Part shown: positions 17,693 to 26,910 of the stretch, piece after piece
Layout of the letters: every line of letters starts with the position of its first letter
How positions within the stretch are numbered: the first letter of the stretch is position 1
Origin: Cellulomonas sp. P24
GTDB taxonomy: Bacteria; Actinomycetota; Actinomycetes; Actinomycetales; Cellulomonadaceae
Direction: 5' to 3'
Assembly: GCF_024704385.1 (NCBI RefSeq)
Contig: NZ_JAJDFX010000002.1
Coordinates: 3,038,001 to 3,102,000, forward strand
DNA: 64,000 bases
The notes under the pieces: model-generated
The model's database searches: none
What the model saw: only the letters and a program-made list of their open reading frames with translations
What the model was told of the DNA's origin: nothing
Translations under genes and position numbers: made by a program

Positions 17693-18387
17693 GCGCGTCG
17701 GCGGAACCGGCACCGCCGATGGTCTCGGTCCGCGACGTCGACCGCACCTACGGCACGGGCCGCGCGGCCGTGCACGCGCTGCGCGGCGTCTCGTTCGACG
17801 TCGCCCCCGGCGAGATGGTCGCGCTCGTCGGCCGCTCGGGCTCCGGGAAGACGACGCTGCTGAACGTCGTCGGCGGTCTGGACCGCGCCGACGCCGGCAC
17901 CGTCCGGGTCGGCGGCATCGAGGTGACGTCACTCGACGACGCAGGACTCGTGCACCTGCGCCGCGACATGGTCGCGTTCATCTTCCAGACCTTCGGCCTG
18001 GTCCCGATCCTGTCGGCGGCCGAGAACGTCGGTATCCCGCTGCGACTGCGATCGCTGCCGGTGGTCGACCGCAACCGCCGCGTCCAGCTTCTCCTGGACC
18101 TCGTGGGTCTGGGCGAGCATGCGGACCATCGACCTGACGAGCTGTCCGGTGGTCAGCAGCAGCGGGTGGCGATCGCCCGGGCGCTCGCCGGATCTCCGCG
18201 GCTCCTGATCGCGGACGAGCCGACCGGGCAGCTCGACTCGGAGACCGGCCTGGCGGTCATGGCGCTGATCCGGGCCGTCGTGGAGGCCGAGGGAATGACC
18301 GCGATCGTCTCGACCCACGACCCGGTCATGATCGGGCTCGCCGATCGTGCGATCCGGATCGTCGACGGCCAGCTCACGGATGTGTGA
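17689..18387 (+). CDS. ABC exporter ATP-binding protein, second (LolD/MacB-like)
   Basis: The 232-residue product has Walker A GRSGSGKTT, Q-loop FQTFGLVPILSAAENV, signature LSGGQQQRVAIARALAG, Walker B LLIADEPTGQLD and H-loop STHDP. GTG 17689 overlaps the preceding stop. Two distinct ATPases followed by two distinct FtsX-like permeases suggest either two exporters sharing a transcript or one hetero-complex. No membrane-fusion protein is encoded, as expected for a Gram-positive cell. Confidence 0.92.
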   Translation: MSASAEPAPPMVSVRDVDRTYGTGRAAVHALRGVSFDVAPGEMVALVGRSGSGKTTLLNVVGGLDRADAGTVRVGGIEVTSLDDAGLVHLRRDMVAFIFQTFGLVPILSAAENVGIPLRLRSLPVVDRNRRVQLLLDLVGLGEHADHRPDELSGGQQQRVAIARALAGSPRLLIADEPTGQLDSETGLAVMALIRAVVEAEGMTAIVSTHDPVMIGLADRAIRIVDGQLTDV

Positions 18388-18409
18388 TGACGACCAGCGG
18401 TGACCCGGG

Positions 18410-21400
18410 GTGAGCGGCGCCTGGTGGTTCGTCGTCCGCCGCACCCGCACGCAGCTCGGGGTGCTTGTCGCCGTGCTGGTCGTCCTCGTCGCCGGCACGA
18501 CGCTCCTGGGTACCTGCGCCCTGCTGCTCACCATCGCTCAGGACGATGCCCTCACCGCGGCGCTGCGGGATGCCGCGCCCGGTGCCGTGGATGTCAGTGC
18601 GTCGCTCGGAGTGGTCGGCGGAGACCCGGCCGCGGTCGTCGCCGACGCGACGCACGTGGTCGACACCACGCTCGCGCCGCTCGGCTCGGCGACCTCGACC
18701 TGGCTCACCTCGGCGATGGTGTCCGTCCCCGGCAGCGCGGACCAGCCGGACCGGCAGGGGTATCTGGAGAGTGCCACCGACCTCCCTGACCACGCGCGCC
18801 TCACGGCAGGGCGGTGGCCGCGCGGACAGCTCGGCGACGGGTCCTGGGAGACCGCGGTGCCGGAGTTCGCAGCTCAGCAGCTCGGGCTCAAGATGGGCAG
18901 CCGGGTCGAGCTGCAGGGCATGTCGGGCCGGCAGGTGGGTGGATCCGCGTCGGGCATGAGCGTCGTCGTGGTCGGCACCTTCACCCCGACCGTCGCCGAT
19001 GCCACCACCTGGAACCGCGACCTGCTCGTCGGCGCGGGGTACGCACCCGCGTGGGAGAAGCCCGGGTCGGAGGGGTGGGTGACGCTGCCGACCTACGGGC
19101 CGTTCGTCGTCGACCCGGCAGCGATCCTGGCCGGGCCCGACGGACTCTCTCAGGTCAGCCTCGTCGCCCGGCCCGACCTCACCGATGCGACGGCCGCCGC
19201 GCTCAGGACCGTCCGTGCCTCGCTCACCGGTGCGGGCCGGACGCTCGCGACCGCGCTCGGCGACCGGGTCCGCACCTCGAGCATCACCTCCGGGCTGTCA
19301 GGGACCCTCGACTCGGCCTGGGCGCAGCAGCGGGCGACCCGCTCGGTGGTCCTCGTGCTCGCCCTCATGGGCACGCTGCTCGCCGGCGCCGCGCTGGGGC
19401 TCGCCGGCCTGATCGTCTCGGGGCGCCGGCACGCCGAGACGGGTCTGCTCGTCGCCCGTGGCGCCGGCCGGGCCCAGCGGGTCGCGGCCGCGACGGGGGA
19501 GAGCCTCGTGCTCGCTCTCGTCGCGGCCGCGCTCGCGGTGCCGCTCTCGGTCGCGCTCTACCAGGGCGTGACGCGGTTGCCGCTGCTCGAGCACGCGGGA
19601 ATCACCGGCCACGCCGGCGTGACTGGCGGTCTCGTGGTGAGCGTGCTCGCCGGGTCGCTCTTCCTGGCGTCGATCCTCGTCGTGCCGGCGATCCGCAGCA
19701 CCGAGCACAAGGGACGGTCGCGGTCGCGCCTGCGCGGGGTCGCGGCACGCTCAGGCGGCGACCTCCTGCTGGTCGGCCTTGCGGCAGTCAGCTACCTGCA
19801 GCTCCGCGACCACGCGTCCGACCAGGGTGCAGGCGTCGACCCCGTGCTCGTCGCAGCACCGGTGCTCTGCCTCGTCGCGCTCTCCGTGGCCGCGCTGCGC
19901 ACAGTCCCGTGGGTCGCCCGCGCGGCCGAGCGGTACGCCCGACGGTCGCGACACCTCGTCGGACCGCTCGCCGCGTGGGAGGTCGCGCGTCGACCGCAGT
20001 CGATGGTGGTCGGACTCCTGGTGGTGCTCGGGACGGCGGCCGCGACGTTCGGGGTGTCCTTCGATCGCACCTGGTCGGCCTCGCAGATCGACCAGGCCGA
20101 CGCGCGGGTCGGCACCGCCCTGTCGGTGAACCTGGCGCCGTTGCCGTCCCTCGCGCAAGGGCACACGCTCGCCGGGGTGACGGTGGGGAAACCGACCCCG
20201 GTGACCCACCGGACGATCGGGGTCGGGGCATGGTCCGGCAGCTCGACCGCGGGCGGCTCGGGGGGCACCTGGCTCGTCGGTGTCGACACCACCCGGGCGT
20301 CGACCCTGCTCCGGGGACGCCTCCCCGCGGGTGAGACCTGGGCCTCGCTGACCGCGGGTCTGGCTCCGTCGACCCCGGTCGCGGCCGTCCCGATCGCCTC
20401 GGACGCCCACGGTGTGCAGCTCGCGATCACGGGGACAGGATCGGCCGGAGGACGACCGATGCGCGTCGTGCCGACCGTGGTCGTCCAGGACGCCTGGGGC
20501 GACAGGGCTCCGGTGGTCGGTACCAGCGTGGCCCTCGACGGGCAGCGGCACCTGGTCACCCTGCCGTTCCCGGCGTCTCCCCGGCCGATCGAGGGTGAGC
20601 TCACCGTGGTCGGCGTGGACCTGGACGTCAGCATGGAGCCGGGGGTGCATCCGTCGAGCCTGGACCTGTCGAGCGCGCTCGCCGTGACTGCCGAGATCCC
20701 GGATGGCGGTCGGCAGGGCTCGTCGAGCGCCGCGGAGTGGACCCTCTCCCTCCCGGCTGCGTCCTTTCCGTCGGTGAGCGCCGCGACGGTGCAGGCCGAG
20801 GGCGGGAACGGGGTCACGACCGTCACGACCGAGGCGACCGTTGCGACCTACCTGCTGTCGGTCACGCCCGCGACGATGATGCTCACCCCCTTCGCCGCGC
20901 CGGACGAGGTACCGGTCGTCGTCTCCGAGGACCTGGCGCGCGAGACGAACAGCTGGCCCGGCACCGAGCTCGGGCTGACGGTCGGGTCGGCCACGGTGCG
21001 CGCCCGAGTGGTCGCGACCGCGCCGTACGTGCCGTCTGCCGTCGGGCGTCCCGCCATCCTGGCCGACGAGGACCTCCTGTCGCGGGCGGTCCTCACCCAG
21101 CTCGAGCGCGGGTCCCTGACGGACGCCTGGTGGCTGGGACCGTCGGATGACACCCCCGGGACGGCCGACCGCGTGCGGGCCCTCGGGCTCGGGGAACCCG
21201 TCAGTGCCTCGGTGACCGCCGCGAGTCTCGGCTCCGGTCCGCTCCGGGTCGGGATCCGGGCAGCCCTCGGTCTGCTCGTCGTCGCAGCCGTCGTGCTGGC
21301 TGTGGCCGGCATGGTGCTGCACACCGTGGCGTCGCTCGAGGCGAGGTCGGTGGAGATCGCACGGCTCCTCGGCATCGGCATCTCGCGGCGTGCAGTCGTG

Positions 21401-21678
21401 ACTGTGCACGCCGTTCAGTACGCCGCGGTGAACCTCCTGGTGGTGGGTGCCGGGGCGGTCGCAGGGGGAGCGGTCGCGGCCGTCGTGGGTCCGTACCTTG
21501 CGTTGTCGGAGACCGGACAGGTACCTGTGCCGACGCCGATGCCGGTCATTCCCTGGGGGAGGAGGCCGTCGTGGTCGCGGGCCTGCTCGTCCTGCTCACC
21601 CTCGCCGTCCTCCCCGTCGTCCAGCTGCTCGTGCGCCGCGCGGGCGCAGCCCACCTGCGGCTCGACGGGACGTCATGA
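18410..21678 (+). CDS. FtsX-like ABC permease, interrupted by a single-base frameshift near its 3' end
   Basis: GTG 18410 gives a protein of about 1,089 residues once a missing base is restored in the five-G run at 21555-21559. It then continues GEEAVVVAGLLVLL and stops at 21676-21678. It has an N-terminal transmembrane helix, a large extracytoplasmic domain, a central transmembrane block (about residues 300-560), a second extracytoplasmic domain and C-terminal helices (about 940-1,070). This duplicated FtsX arrangement is common in actinobacterial exporters. The stop overlaps the next gene's ATG. The substrate, perhaps a lipid, peptide or antibiotic, is unknown. Confidence 0.85.
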
Positions 21679-24425
21679 TGGCCGTGCGAGCAGACCCTCG
21701 TCCCTCGCGACAGCGCCGGTCGCGCGTCTTCCTGCCGGGCATGGGCGGACGCGCCCGTGCCGACATCTGGCCGCTGACCGTCGCCGTCGGTGTGATCGCG
21801 CTGACGATCCTCCTGGCGAGCCTCACCCCGCGCCTCGTCGACCGGACCGCCGACGCCGCGCTGCGCGACGCCCTCGCGACCACCGATCTCTCCAGCGGGG
21901 TCGTCGTGACCGTGCCGTTCGTCGACGACAACCGCGGTCCGCGCATCCTCGAGTCGGACCTTGCGGCTCAGGTCGCCGAGCGCGGGGCGGCGCTCGCTGC
22001 CGCCCTGCCGGCGGGGTTGACGGCTGTGCTCGCACCTCCGGTCGCCACGGTGACCAGTGCGCCGCAGACGATGACGCTCGAGCGGAGCGAACTCGGAGCG
22101 GTCGCCCTGACGTTCACGTACGTCGCGCAAGGCGGAGAGCCCCAGGTCCGCTGGCTCGAGGGGGGACCGCCCACGGCAGCCCCGGTCCTCAGCACGGGTG
22201 CGATGGACGGGAGGGAGACGTGGTCGCTGCAGGTCGCCCTGTCGCGCGACACCGCATCGCTCCTCGACGTGCATGCGGGCGACCGGTTGCCCGTCGTCGA
22301 CCAGGTGTCGATGCCCCTGGACGTGACGGTCAGCGGGGTCTTCGTCCCCGTCGATGCGCGGGACCCGATCTGGTCGCACGCCCCCGGGGTCCTCGAGCCG
22401 GTCTCGGTGGGTGCTCACGTCACGACGGACACCGCTGTCACGGCGCTCGTCGGCGCCACCTCTCTTCCGGCGGTCGTCGCCGACTTCCCGATGGGACACA
22501 CCACGCGGACCTACGCGTTCGACGTCGAGCCCCAGGCGTTGCATGCCAACGACATCGGGCGCGTCCTCACCGCGCTCGCCGACGCCGAGGTGCGACCGCA
22601 GACGCTCGGTACGCCGCGAGAGCTGCCGTCGGTGACGACGTCGCTGGACACGATCCTCGTCGCCGCGCGGTCCCACATCCGCGCGGGGCAGGCACAGGCC
22701 TCCGTCCTCCTTGCCGGTGTGGTCGCGGCCGCTGGTGCGACGCTGCTCCTGATGGGGCAGCTCCTGTCCCGACGGAGGGCCGTCCAGCTCGCCCAGTACC
22801 GTGCGCGAGGGGGAGCGCTCACCGGCCTCGCCGTCGAGCTCGGAGCGGAGGCGCTGGCCGTCGCTCTTCTCGGCTGCGGCATCGGGCTGACGGTGGCCGC
22901 AGTGCTCGTCCCCGGGCCCGTCGCGTGGTGGTGGGTGCTCCTCGCCCTGCTCCCGGCCGTCGCCGCGCCCCCGGCCTACGGGGTTCGAGCCGCCGCCCGA
23001 GGATCCGGTGGGACGCGTGTCCCTGCTGGGCGCAGCGATCGGCGGCTCGCGGTGCGGGACCGGCACCTGCGTCGGATCGCCCTCGAGGGGGCGGTCGTGC
23101 TCGCGGCCGTCGGTGCGCTCGCCGCGCTCCGGGTCCGCGGCGTCGTCCCGTCGGCATCGGACCAGGGCGGTGACCTGCTGCTCGCCGCCGCTCCCTCCCT
23201 CGGCGTGCTGGCCGGGGCGGTCGTGCTGGCCCGCGTGCTGCCCCTGGTACTGCGGGGTATCGGCGCACTGGCCGTACGCGTGCCCGGCGCCGTCCCGGTT
23301 CTCGCCGCGGCGCGCGCACAGGCGACGGCCGGTCGGGTCCTGCCGATCGTCGCCCTGACCCTGGCGACCGGACTCGTCACGTTCGGCTCGGTGATCGGGA
23401 CGACGGTCGACCGTGGTCAGATGGCCGGCTCGTGGAGCGCTGTGGGTGCCGACGTCGTCGCGACCGTGGGCACCGATGTCTCGGCCGCGGACCTCGCCGC
23501 CCAGGTGGCGGCTCGGCCAGGGGTCACGACGGCCGTGTCTGGTGCCGTGGAGGACGTCCAGATCCGATCCTCGAGCGGTGGCCACCAGGTTCGGGTCGTG
23601 GCCATCGACGCCGCCGACCTCGCCCGGCTGCTCGCGGCCGTGCCGGTGCCCCTCGGCCAGCACGGACAGCTCGTGGCGACGTCCGGAAGCGACCTCGGGG
23701 TGCTCCTGGGGGCCGACCTGCGCACCGGAGGCGACACCGACCTGTCCATCTTGTGGCGGGGGACGTGGGTCACGGTGCATCCGGCGGGCGCCGCACCTGT
23801 CGTCGGGTCGGACGCCGCCGACCTCGTCGTGGTCGATGCCGGATCCCTCTCCAGCGCTGTGGGCGTCCGGGTCGAGCCCAACACGGTCTGGGTCGTCGGG
23901 CCAGGTGCCCGATCCGCGGTCGCTGCGGTCCCGCAGCTCGCGCACGCGGACCTCGTGGAGCGGTCCGACTGGCTCGCGCGGCAGCGCTCGGCGCCGCTCA
24001 CCGCAGGGCTCGGTCACCTGCTGGCTGCCACGACGGCCGTCCTCGTGCTGCTCGCGGTCCTCATGGTGGTGCTCGGAGCCTCGGCGAGCGCCCCCGAGCG
24101 TGGGGCGATGCTGGCGACGTTGCGCACCACCGGGCTCGGGCGCGGACAGGTCACCCGGATCGCGATCGGCGAGCTGCTGCCGCCGGTGCTCGCGGCGGGC
24201 GCTACCGGGATCGGTCTCGGGGTGCTGCTCGCAGAGCTCGTCGCCGGACCCCTCGGGCTGCGGTTCGCCACCGGTCAGCCGGGGGACCCGACGCTCGCCA
24301 TCGCGTCGTGGGTGCTGCTTCCCGTGGTCGCCCTGGTCCTCGTCGTGGTGGCCGTGGTCGCGGCGGAGTCCTCGCTGACCCGCCGCGAGCGGCTCGGACA
24401 GGTGCTGCGCGCGGGCGCACGGTAG
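21675..24425 (+). CDS. FtsX-like ABC permease, second
   Basis: The 916-residue protein starts at ATG 21675, overlapping the first permease stop (ATGA). It has a basic cytoplasmic N-terminus, a first helix (PLTVAVGVIALTILLASL), a long extracytoplasmic domain, a helix cluster around residues 340-560, a second extracytoplasmic domain and a final FtsX block (LLAATTAVLVLLAVLMVVLG and following helices). The layout mirrors the first permease with little sequence identity, so they probably form a hetero-pair. A hairpin at 24469-24498 closes the operon. Confidence 0.85.
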   Translation: MMAVRADPRPSRQRRSRVFLPGMGGRARADIWPLTVAVGVIALTILLASLTPRLVDRTADAALRDALATTDLSSGVVVTVPFVDDNRGPRILESDLAAQVAERGAALAAALPAGLTAVLAPPVATVTSAPQTMTLERSELGAVALTFTYVAQGGEPQVRWLEGGPPTAAPVLSTGAMDGRETWSLQVALSRDTASLLDVHAGDRLPVVDQVSMPLDVTVSGVFVPVDARDPIWSHAPGVLEPVSVGAHVTTDTAVTALVGATSLPAVVADFPMGHTTRTYAFDVEPQALHANDIGRVLTALADAEVRPQTLGTPRELPSVTTSLDTILVAARSHIRAGQAQASVLLAGVVAAAGATLLLMGQLLSRRRAVQLAQYRARGGALTGLAVELGAEALAVALLGCGIGLTVAAVLVPGPVAWWWVLLALLPAVAAPPAYGVRAAARGSGGTRVPAGRSDRRLAVRDRHLRRIALEGAVVLAAVGALAALRVRGVVPSASDQGGDLLLAAAPSLGVLAGAVVLARVLPLVLRGIGALAVRVPGAVPVLAAARAQATAGRVLPIVALTLATGLVTFGSVIGTTVDRGQMAGSWSAVGADVVATVGTDVSAADLAAQVAARPGVTTAVSGAVEDVQIRSSSGGHQVRVVAIDAADLARLLAAVPVPLGQHGQLVATSGSDLGVLLGADLRTGGDTDLSILWRGTWVTVHPAGAAPVVGSDAADLVVVDAGSLSSAVGVRVEPNTVWVVGPGARSAVAAVPQLAHADLVERSDWLARQRSAPLTAGLGHLLAATTAVLVLLAVLMVVLGASASAPERGAMLATLRTTGLGRGQVTRIAIGELLPPVLAAGATGIGLGVLLAELVAGPLGLRFATGQPGDPTLAIASWVLLPVVALVLVVVAVVAAESSLTRRERLGQVLRAGAR

Positions 24426-24468
24426 CGGCTTCGCGGATCCCGATCGAGCCGCAGCAACGGGACGGGAG

Positions 24469-24498
24469 CCTGGTGACCTGGGCGCCGGTCAGACCAGG
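24469..24498. terminator. GC-rich hairpin between convergent genes (bidirectional terminator candidate)
   Basis: CCTGGT-GACC, an 8-nt loop, GGTC-AG-ACCAGG forms a 10-bp stem with a 2-nt bulge. It overlaps the 3' end of the converging MFS gene. There is no T tract, as is common in high-GC Actinobacteria. Confidence 0.45.
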
Positions 24499-25679
24499 GC
24501 GCGCGTGACCGCGCGTGCTTCGGCCGCTTGCCACAGGACGAGCTGCAGCACCCCGAGGACTGCGACGTAGGGCAGCAGCGTCCACACGCCCATGCCCTGG
24601 GCGATCGCCGCAGCCAGCCAGGGAAGGCCCGCGCCTCCCACGACCGAGACGGCGTTGAGCACCCCGATCGCCGTCGGGACCTGGGCCGTCGGCGCGAGGT
24701 CGGGGACCAGGGCCATCGCCGTCGGGAAGAGCGGGCCGAGGAAGAACCCGAGGAGCGCGAACCCGGCGCCGGCCGCCAGGCCGTGCAGGGCCCAGGTGAG
24801 CACCGTCGCCCCGATCACCCCCGCCATGCAGCCCAGCATCATGCGCTGGGACGTCAGCCCCAGGCGGCGTGCCAACGGGCTGATGACGAACCTCCCGACG
24901 GTCAGCCCCAGCCAGTAGCCGCTCAGGGCGTACCCGGCGGTGAGGGCGAGCAGGCCCTGGTCCTTGACGAGGTAGGTGTACGCCCAGTTGCCGACGCTGA
25001 TCTCCAGCCCCACGTACACCGCGAGGAAGGCCGCGGCGAGCATCACGGACGGCCGTTGCAGGACCTGCGCGAGCAGCCCGTCGCGTGGGGATCGACGCCC
25101 CAGCGGGCGAGGTTCGCGCTCATGGTGCCGCGGGAGCACCAGCGCGAAGCCGACCAGCAGTGCGGCGGTGAGCAGTGCCAGCACGAGGAAGACGGCCGTC
25201 CACGGTCGGTACCGCAGGATCCACGCGGCCAGCACGGGACCGAGGAGTGCCCCGACGCCGAAGAAGGCGTGGAGACGGTTGAGGAGCACGGTCGCCGACG
25301 GCAGCCCCGCCAGGTACACGTTGAGCACCGACTCGAGCACACCCATGCCGTAGCCGGAGAGGACCTGGATGGCCACGAGCACGGCGAAGGTCGGGCGCGT
25401 CGTCGTGATCAGCGCTGCGACGAGGAAGGTCGCGCCACCGGCGAGCAACGCCGACCGGGTACCGAGGCGGCCGACGAGCGCACCCGTGCTCGCTCCCGCC
25501 AGGAAGAACCCTGCCGAGAAGGTGACGAAGGTGAGGCCGATCATCGACATGCTGATGCCGTAGTCGTGGATCTGCGCCGGCAGCAGCACACCACCGACTC
25601 CCGAGGTGACTCCGACGAGGACGAACGCCGCATAGGACAGGACGACCGGGAGCGGCCAGGTGCGACGCCGCATCTGCAT
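24489..25679 (-). CDS. MFS transporter (sugar/FucP-like or drug type)
   Basis: The 396-residue product has 12 hydrophobic helices and motif A-like GALVGRLGTRSALLAGG after helix 2. The first helices (VLSYAAFVLVGVTSGVGGVLLPAQIHDYG, read as two segments) resemble Fuc permease-like and bypass-of-stop MFS proteins rather than DHA2 pumps. ATG 25679 follows AT-rich sequence, GATAACGTTTACC, and lacks a ribosome site, so the mRNA may be leaderless. Substrate is unknown. Confidence 0.82.
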   Translation of the reverse strand: MQMRRRTWPLPVVLSYAAFVLVGVTSGVGGVLLPAQIHDYGISMSMIGLTFVTFSAGFFLAGASTGALVGRLGTRSALLAGGATFLVAALITTTRPTFAVLVAIQVLSGYGMGVLESVLNVYLAGLPSATVLLNRLHAFFGVGALLGPVLAAWILRYRPWTAVFLVLALLTAALLVGFALVLPRHHEREPRPLGRRSPRDGLLAQVLQRPSVMLAAAFLAVYVGLEISVGNWAYTYLVKDQGLLALTAGYALSGYWLGLTVGRFVISPLARRLGLTSQRMMLGCMAGVIGATVLTWALHGLAAGAGFALLGFFLGPLFPTAMALVPDLAPTAQVPTAIGVLNAVSVVGGAGLPWLAAAIAQGMGVWTLLPYVAVLGVLQLVLWQAAEARAVTRALV

Positions 25680-25804
25680 GGTGGCGATGGTAAACGTTAT
25701 CGACGACGGCGTCACGCCGGAGTAGGTACCGGTGACCCGATGACCGGAGGAACCTGACGGGCCTCGACCCGGACGTCGGCTTCGCGGGCACGGCGCGGAC
25801 GGGT

Positions 25805-25831
25805 TTGACCTGTCTACTGGTGAACGGTCAA
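25805..25831 (+). promoter_or_regulatory. TTGACC / GGTCAA inverted repeat upstream of the SRPBCC gene
   Basis: TTGACC (25805-25810), 15 bp and GGTCAA (25826-25831) lie 10-36 bp before ATG 25842. TTGACC may also be the -35. MerR proteins often act on such dyad promoters, and a MerR gene lies just downstream, but the assignment is speculative. Confidence 0.35.
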
Positions 25832-25841
25832 CGGTGGCGGC

Positions 25842-26333
25842 ATGAACACCACGCCACTGGCCCGCCTCGTCGTCGACCTCCCGCTCACCTTCGCCGGTAC
25901 GCCGCAGGAGGTGTTCCCTCTGCTGTGCCCGGTCAGGGAGTACGACTGGATCCCTGACTGGTCCTGCACGATGATCCACAGCACCAGTGGTGTGGCCGAG
26001 CTCGGCTGCATCTTCACCCGGGAGCGGGGCGAGACATGGATCACCACGCGGTACGAGCCGTCGGTGCGGATCGACTACACGATCGTGCTGCCGGGGCTGG
26101 TCGTCCGGACGCTGTCGTTCGAGTTGACGGCCACGGGCCCGCGGACGACGTCGGCGGCGTTGCGCACCACGGCGACCGCCCTCGGTCCGGACGGGGTCGC
26201 GGAGGTCCACGGCTGGACGGCCGACGACCAGCGGCGACTGTGGCGGTTGCGCGAGGAGCAGGCCAACCACTACCTGACCACCGGGAACCTGCTGGTGGCC
26301 GCGCCGACGCCGACGACGCCGACGGTGGGCTGA
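25842..26333 (+). CDS. SRPBCC-family protein
   Basis: The 163-residue product shows the START-like fold pattern: FAGTPQEVFPLLCPVREYDWIP at the N-terminus, beta strands including TWITTRYEPSVRIDYTIVLPG, and a C-terminal helix (RRLWRLREEQANHYL). Function is unknown. It is followed by a MerR HTH frame whose start is unclear; the two are offset by one base at 26330. They are either translationally coupled genes or a fusion broken by a sequencing error. Confidence 0.75.
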   Translation: MNTTPLARLVVDLPLTFAGTPQEVFPLLCPVREYDWIPDWSCTMIHSTSGVAELGCIFTRERGETWITTRYEPSVRIDYTIVLPGLVVRTLSFELTATGPRTTSAALRTTATALGPDGVAEVHGWTADDQRRLWRLREEQANHYLTTGNLLVAAPTPTTPTVG

Positions 26334-26863
26334 CGGTCGGGCGGCTCGCCGCCAGGTTCGGCCTCTCGCGCACCACGCTGCTGTACTACGACCGCCTCGG
26401 GCTGCTGTGCCCGGCAAGGCGGTCGGCCGCGGGGTACCGGGTGTACGACGCGGTCGACGTCGAGCGGCTGGCCACGATCTGCCGTCTGCGTCAGGCCGGC
26501 CTGCCCCTCGCGGAGATCGGGCGCGCGCTGGACTCCGCGACGCCGCACCTCGTCGCGGCTCTGGCCGTCAGGCTCGTCGAGCTCGGTGATCAGATCGAGG
26601 TCCTCCGGAGTCGTCAGCGGACGATCCTGAGCGCGCTCGCGACCGGTCGCGAGGGCGACCGGACGTGGTCGCTGGACAAGGCGTCTCTCGTCGACCTGCT
26701 CGACGGCGCCGGGATCGGACCGGACCGGCAGGAGGCGTGGCACGTGGCCGCCGAGCAGGCCGACGGGGAGCTGCACCAACAGCTCCTGGAGTCCCTCGAC
26801 ATCCCGGCGGACGAGGTGGCGCGGATCCGGCGCGGAGGCGGCGGCGCGGATCCGGCCGGGTGA
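26330..26863 (+). CDS. MerR-family transcriptional regulator, start uncertain
   Basis: TVGRLAARFGLSRTTLLYYD begins a canonical MerR HTH, followed by GYRVYDAVDVERLATICRLR and a coiled-coil helix, with a C-terminal region of about 100 residues. The first MerR residues follow a CTG codon at 26330; no ATG, GTG or TTG with a ribosome site lies near. The in-frame ATG at 26036 would add about 98 residues that are merely the shifted SRPBCC sequence. A CTG start, or one missing base fusing it to the SRPBCC protein, are both possible. The C-terminal effector is unknown. Confidence 0.75.
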   Translation: MTVGRLAARFGLSRTTLLYYDRLGLLCPARRSAAGYRVYDAVDVERLATICRLRQAGLPLAEIGRALDSATPHLVAALAVRLVELGDQIEVLRSRQRTILSALATGREGDRTWSLDKASLVDLLDGAGIGPDRQEAWHVAAEQADGELHQQLLESLDIPADEVARIRRGGGGADPAG

Positions 26864-26910
26864 CCGGTCTGGGGTCGCCTGGCTCCCGACCGTTCTCACC
26901 GATGGCGCTC

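Noticed and set aside
19777-19787. CCTTGCGGCAG, part of an RAE-like sequence
   Set aside because: Inside the permease coding frame, lacks the flanking G and C runs and any promoter; chance match.
19751-21409. Long minus-strand open frames opposite the first FtsX permease
   Set aside because: Composition follows the codon bias of the permease on the other strand; rich in Arg/Gly/His with no domain.
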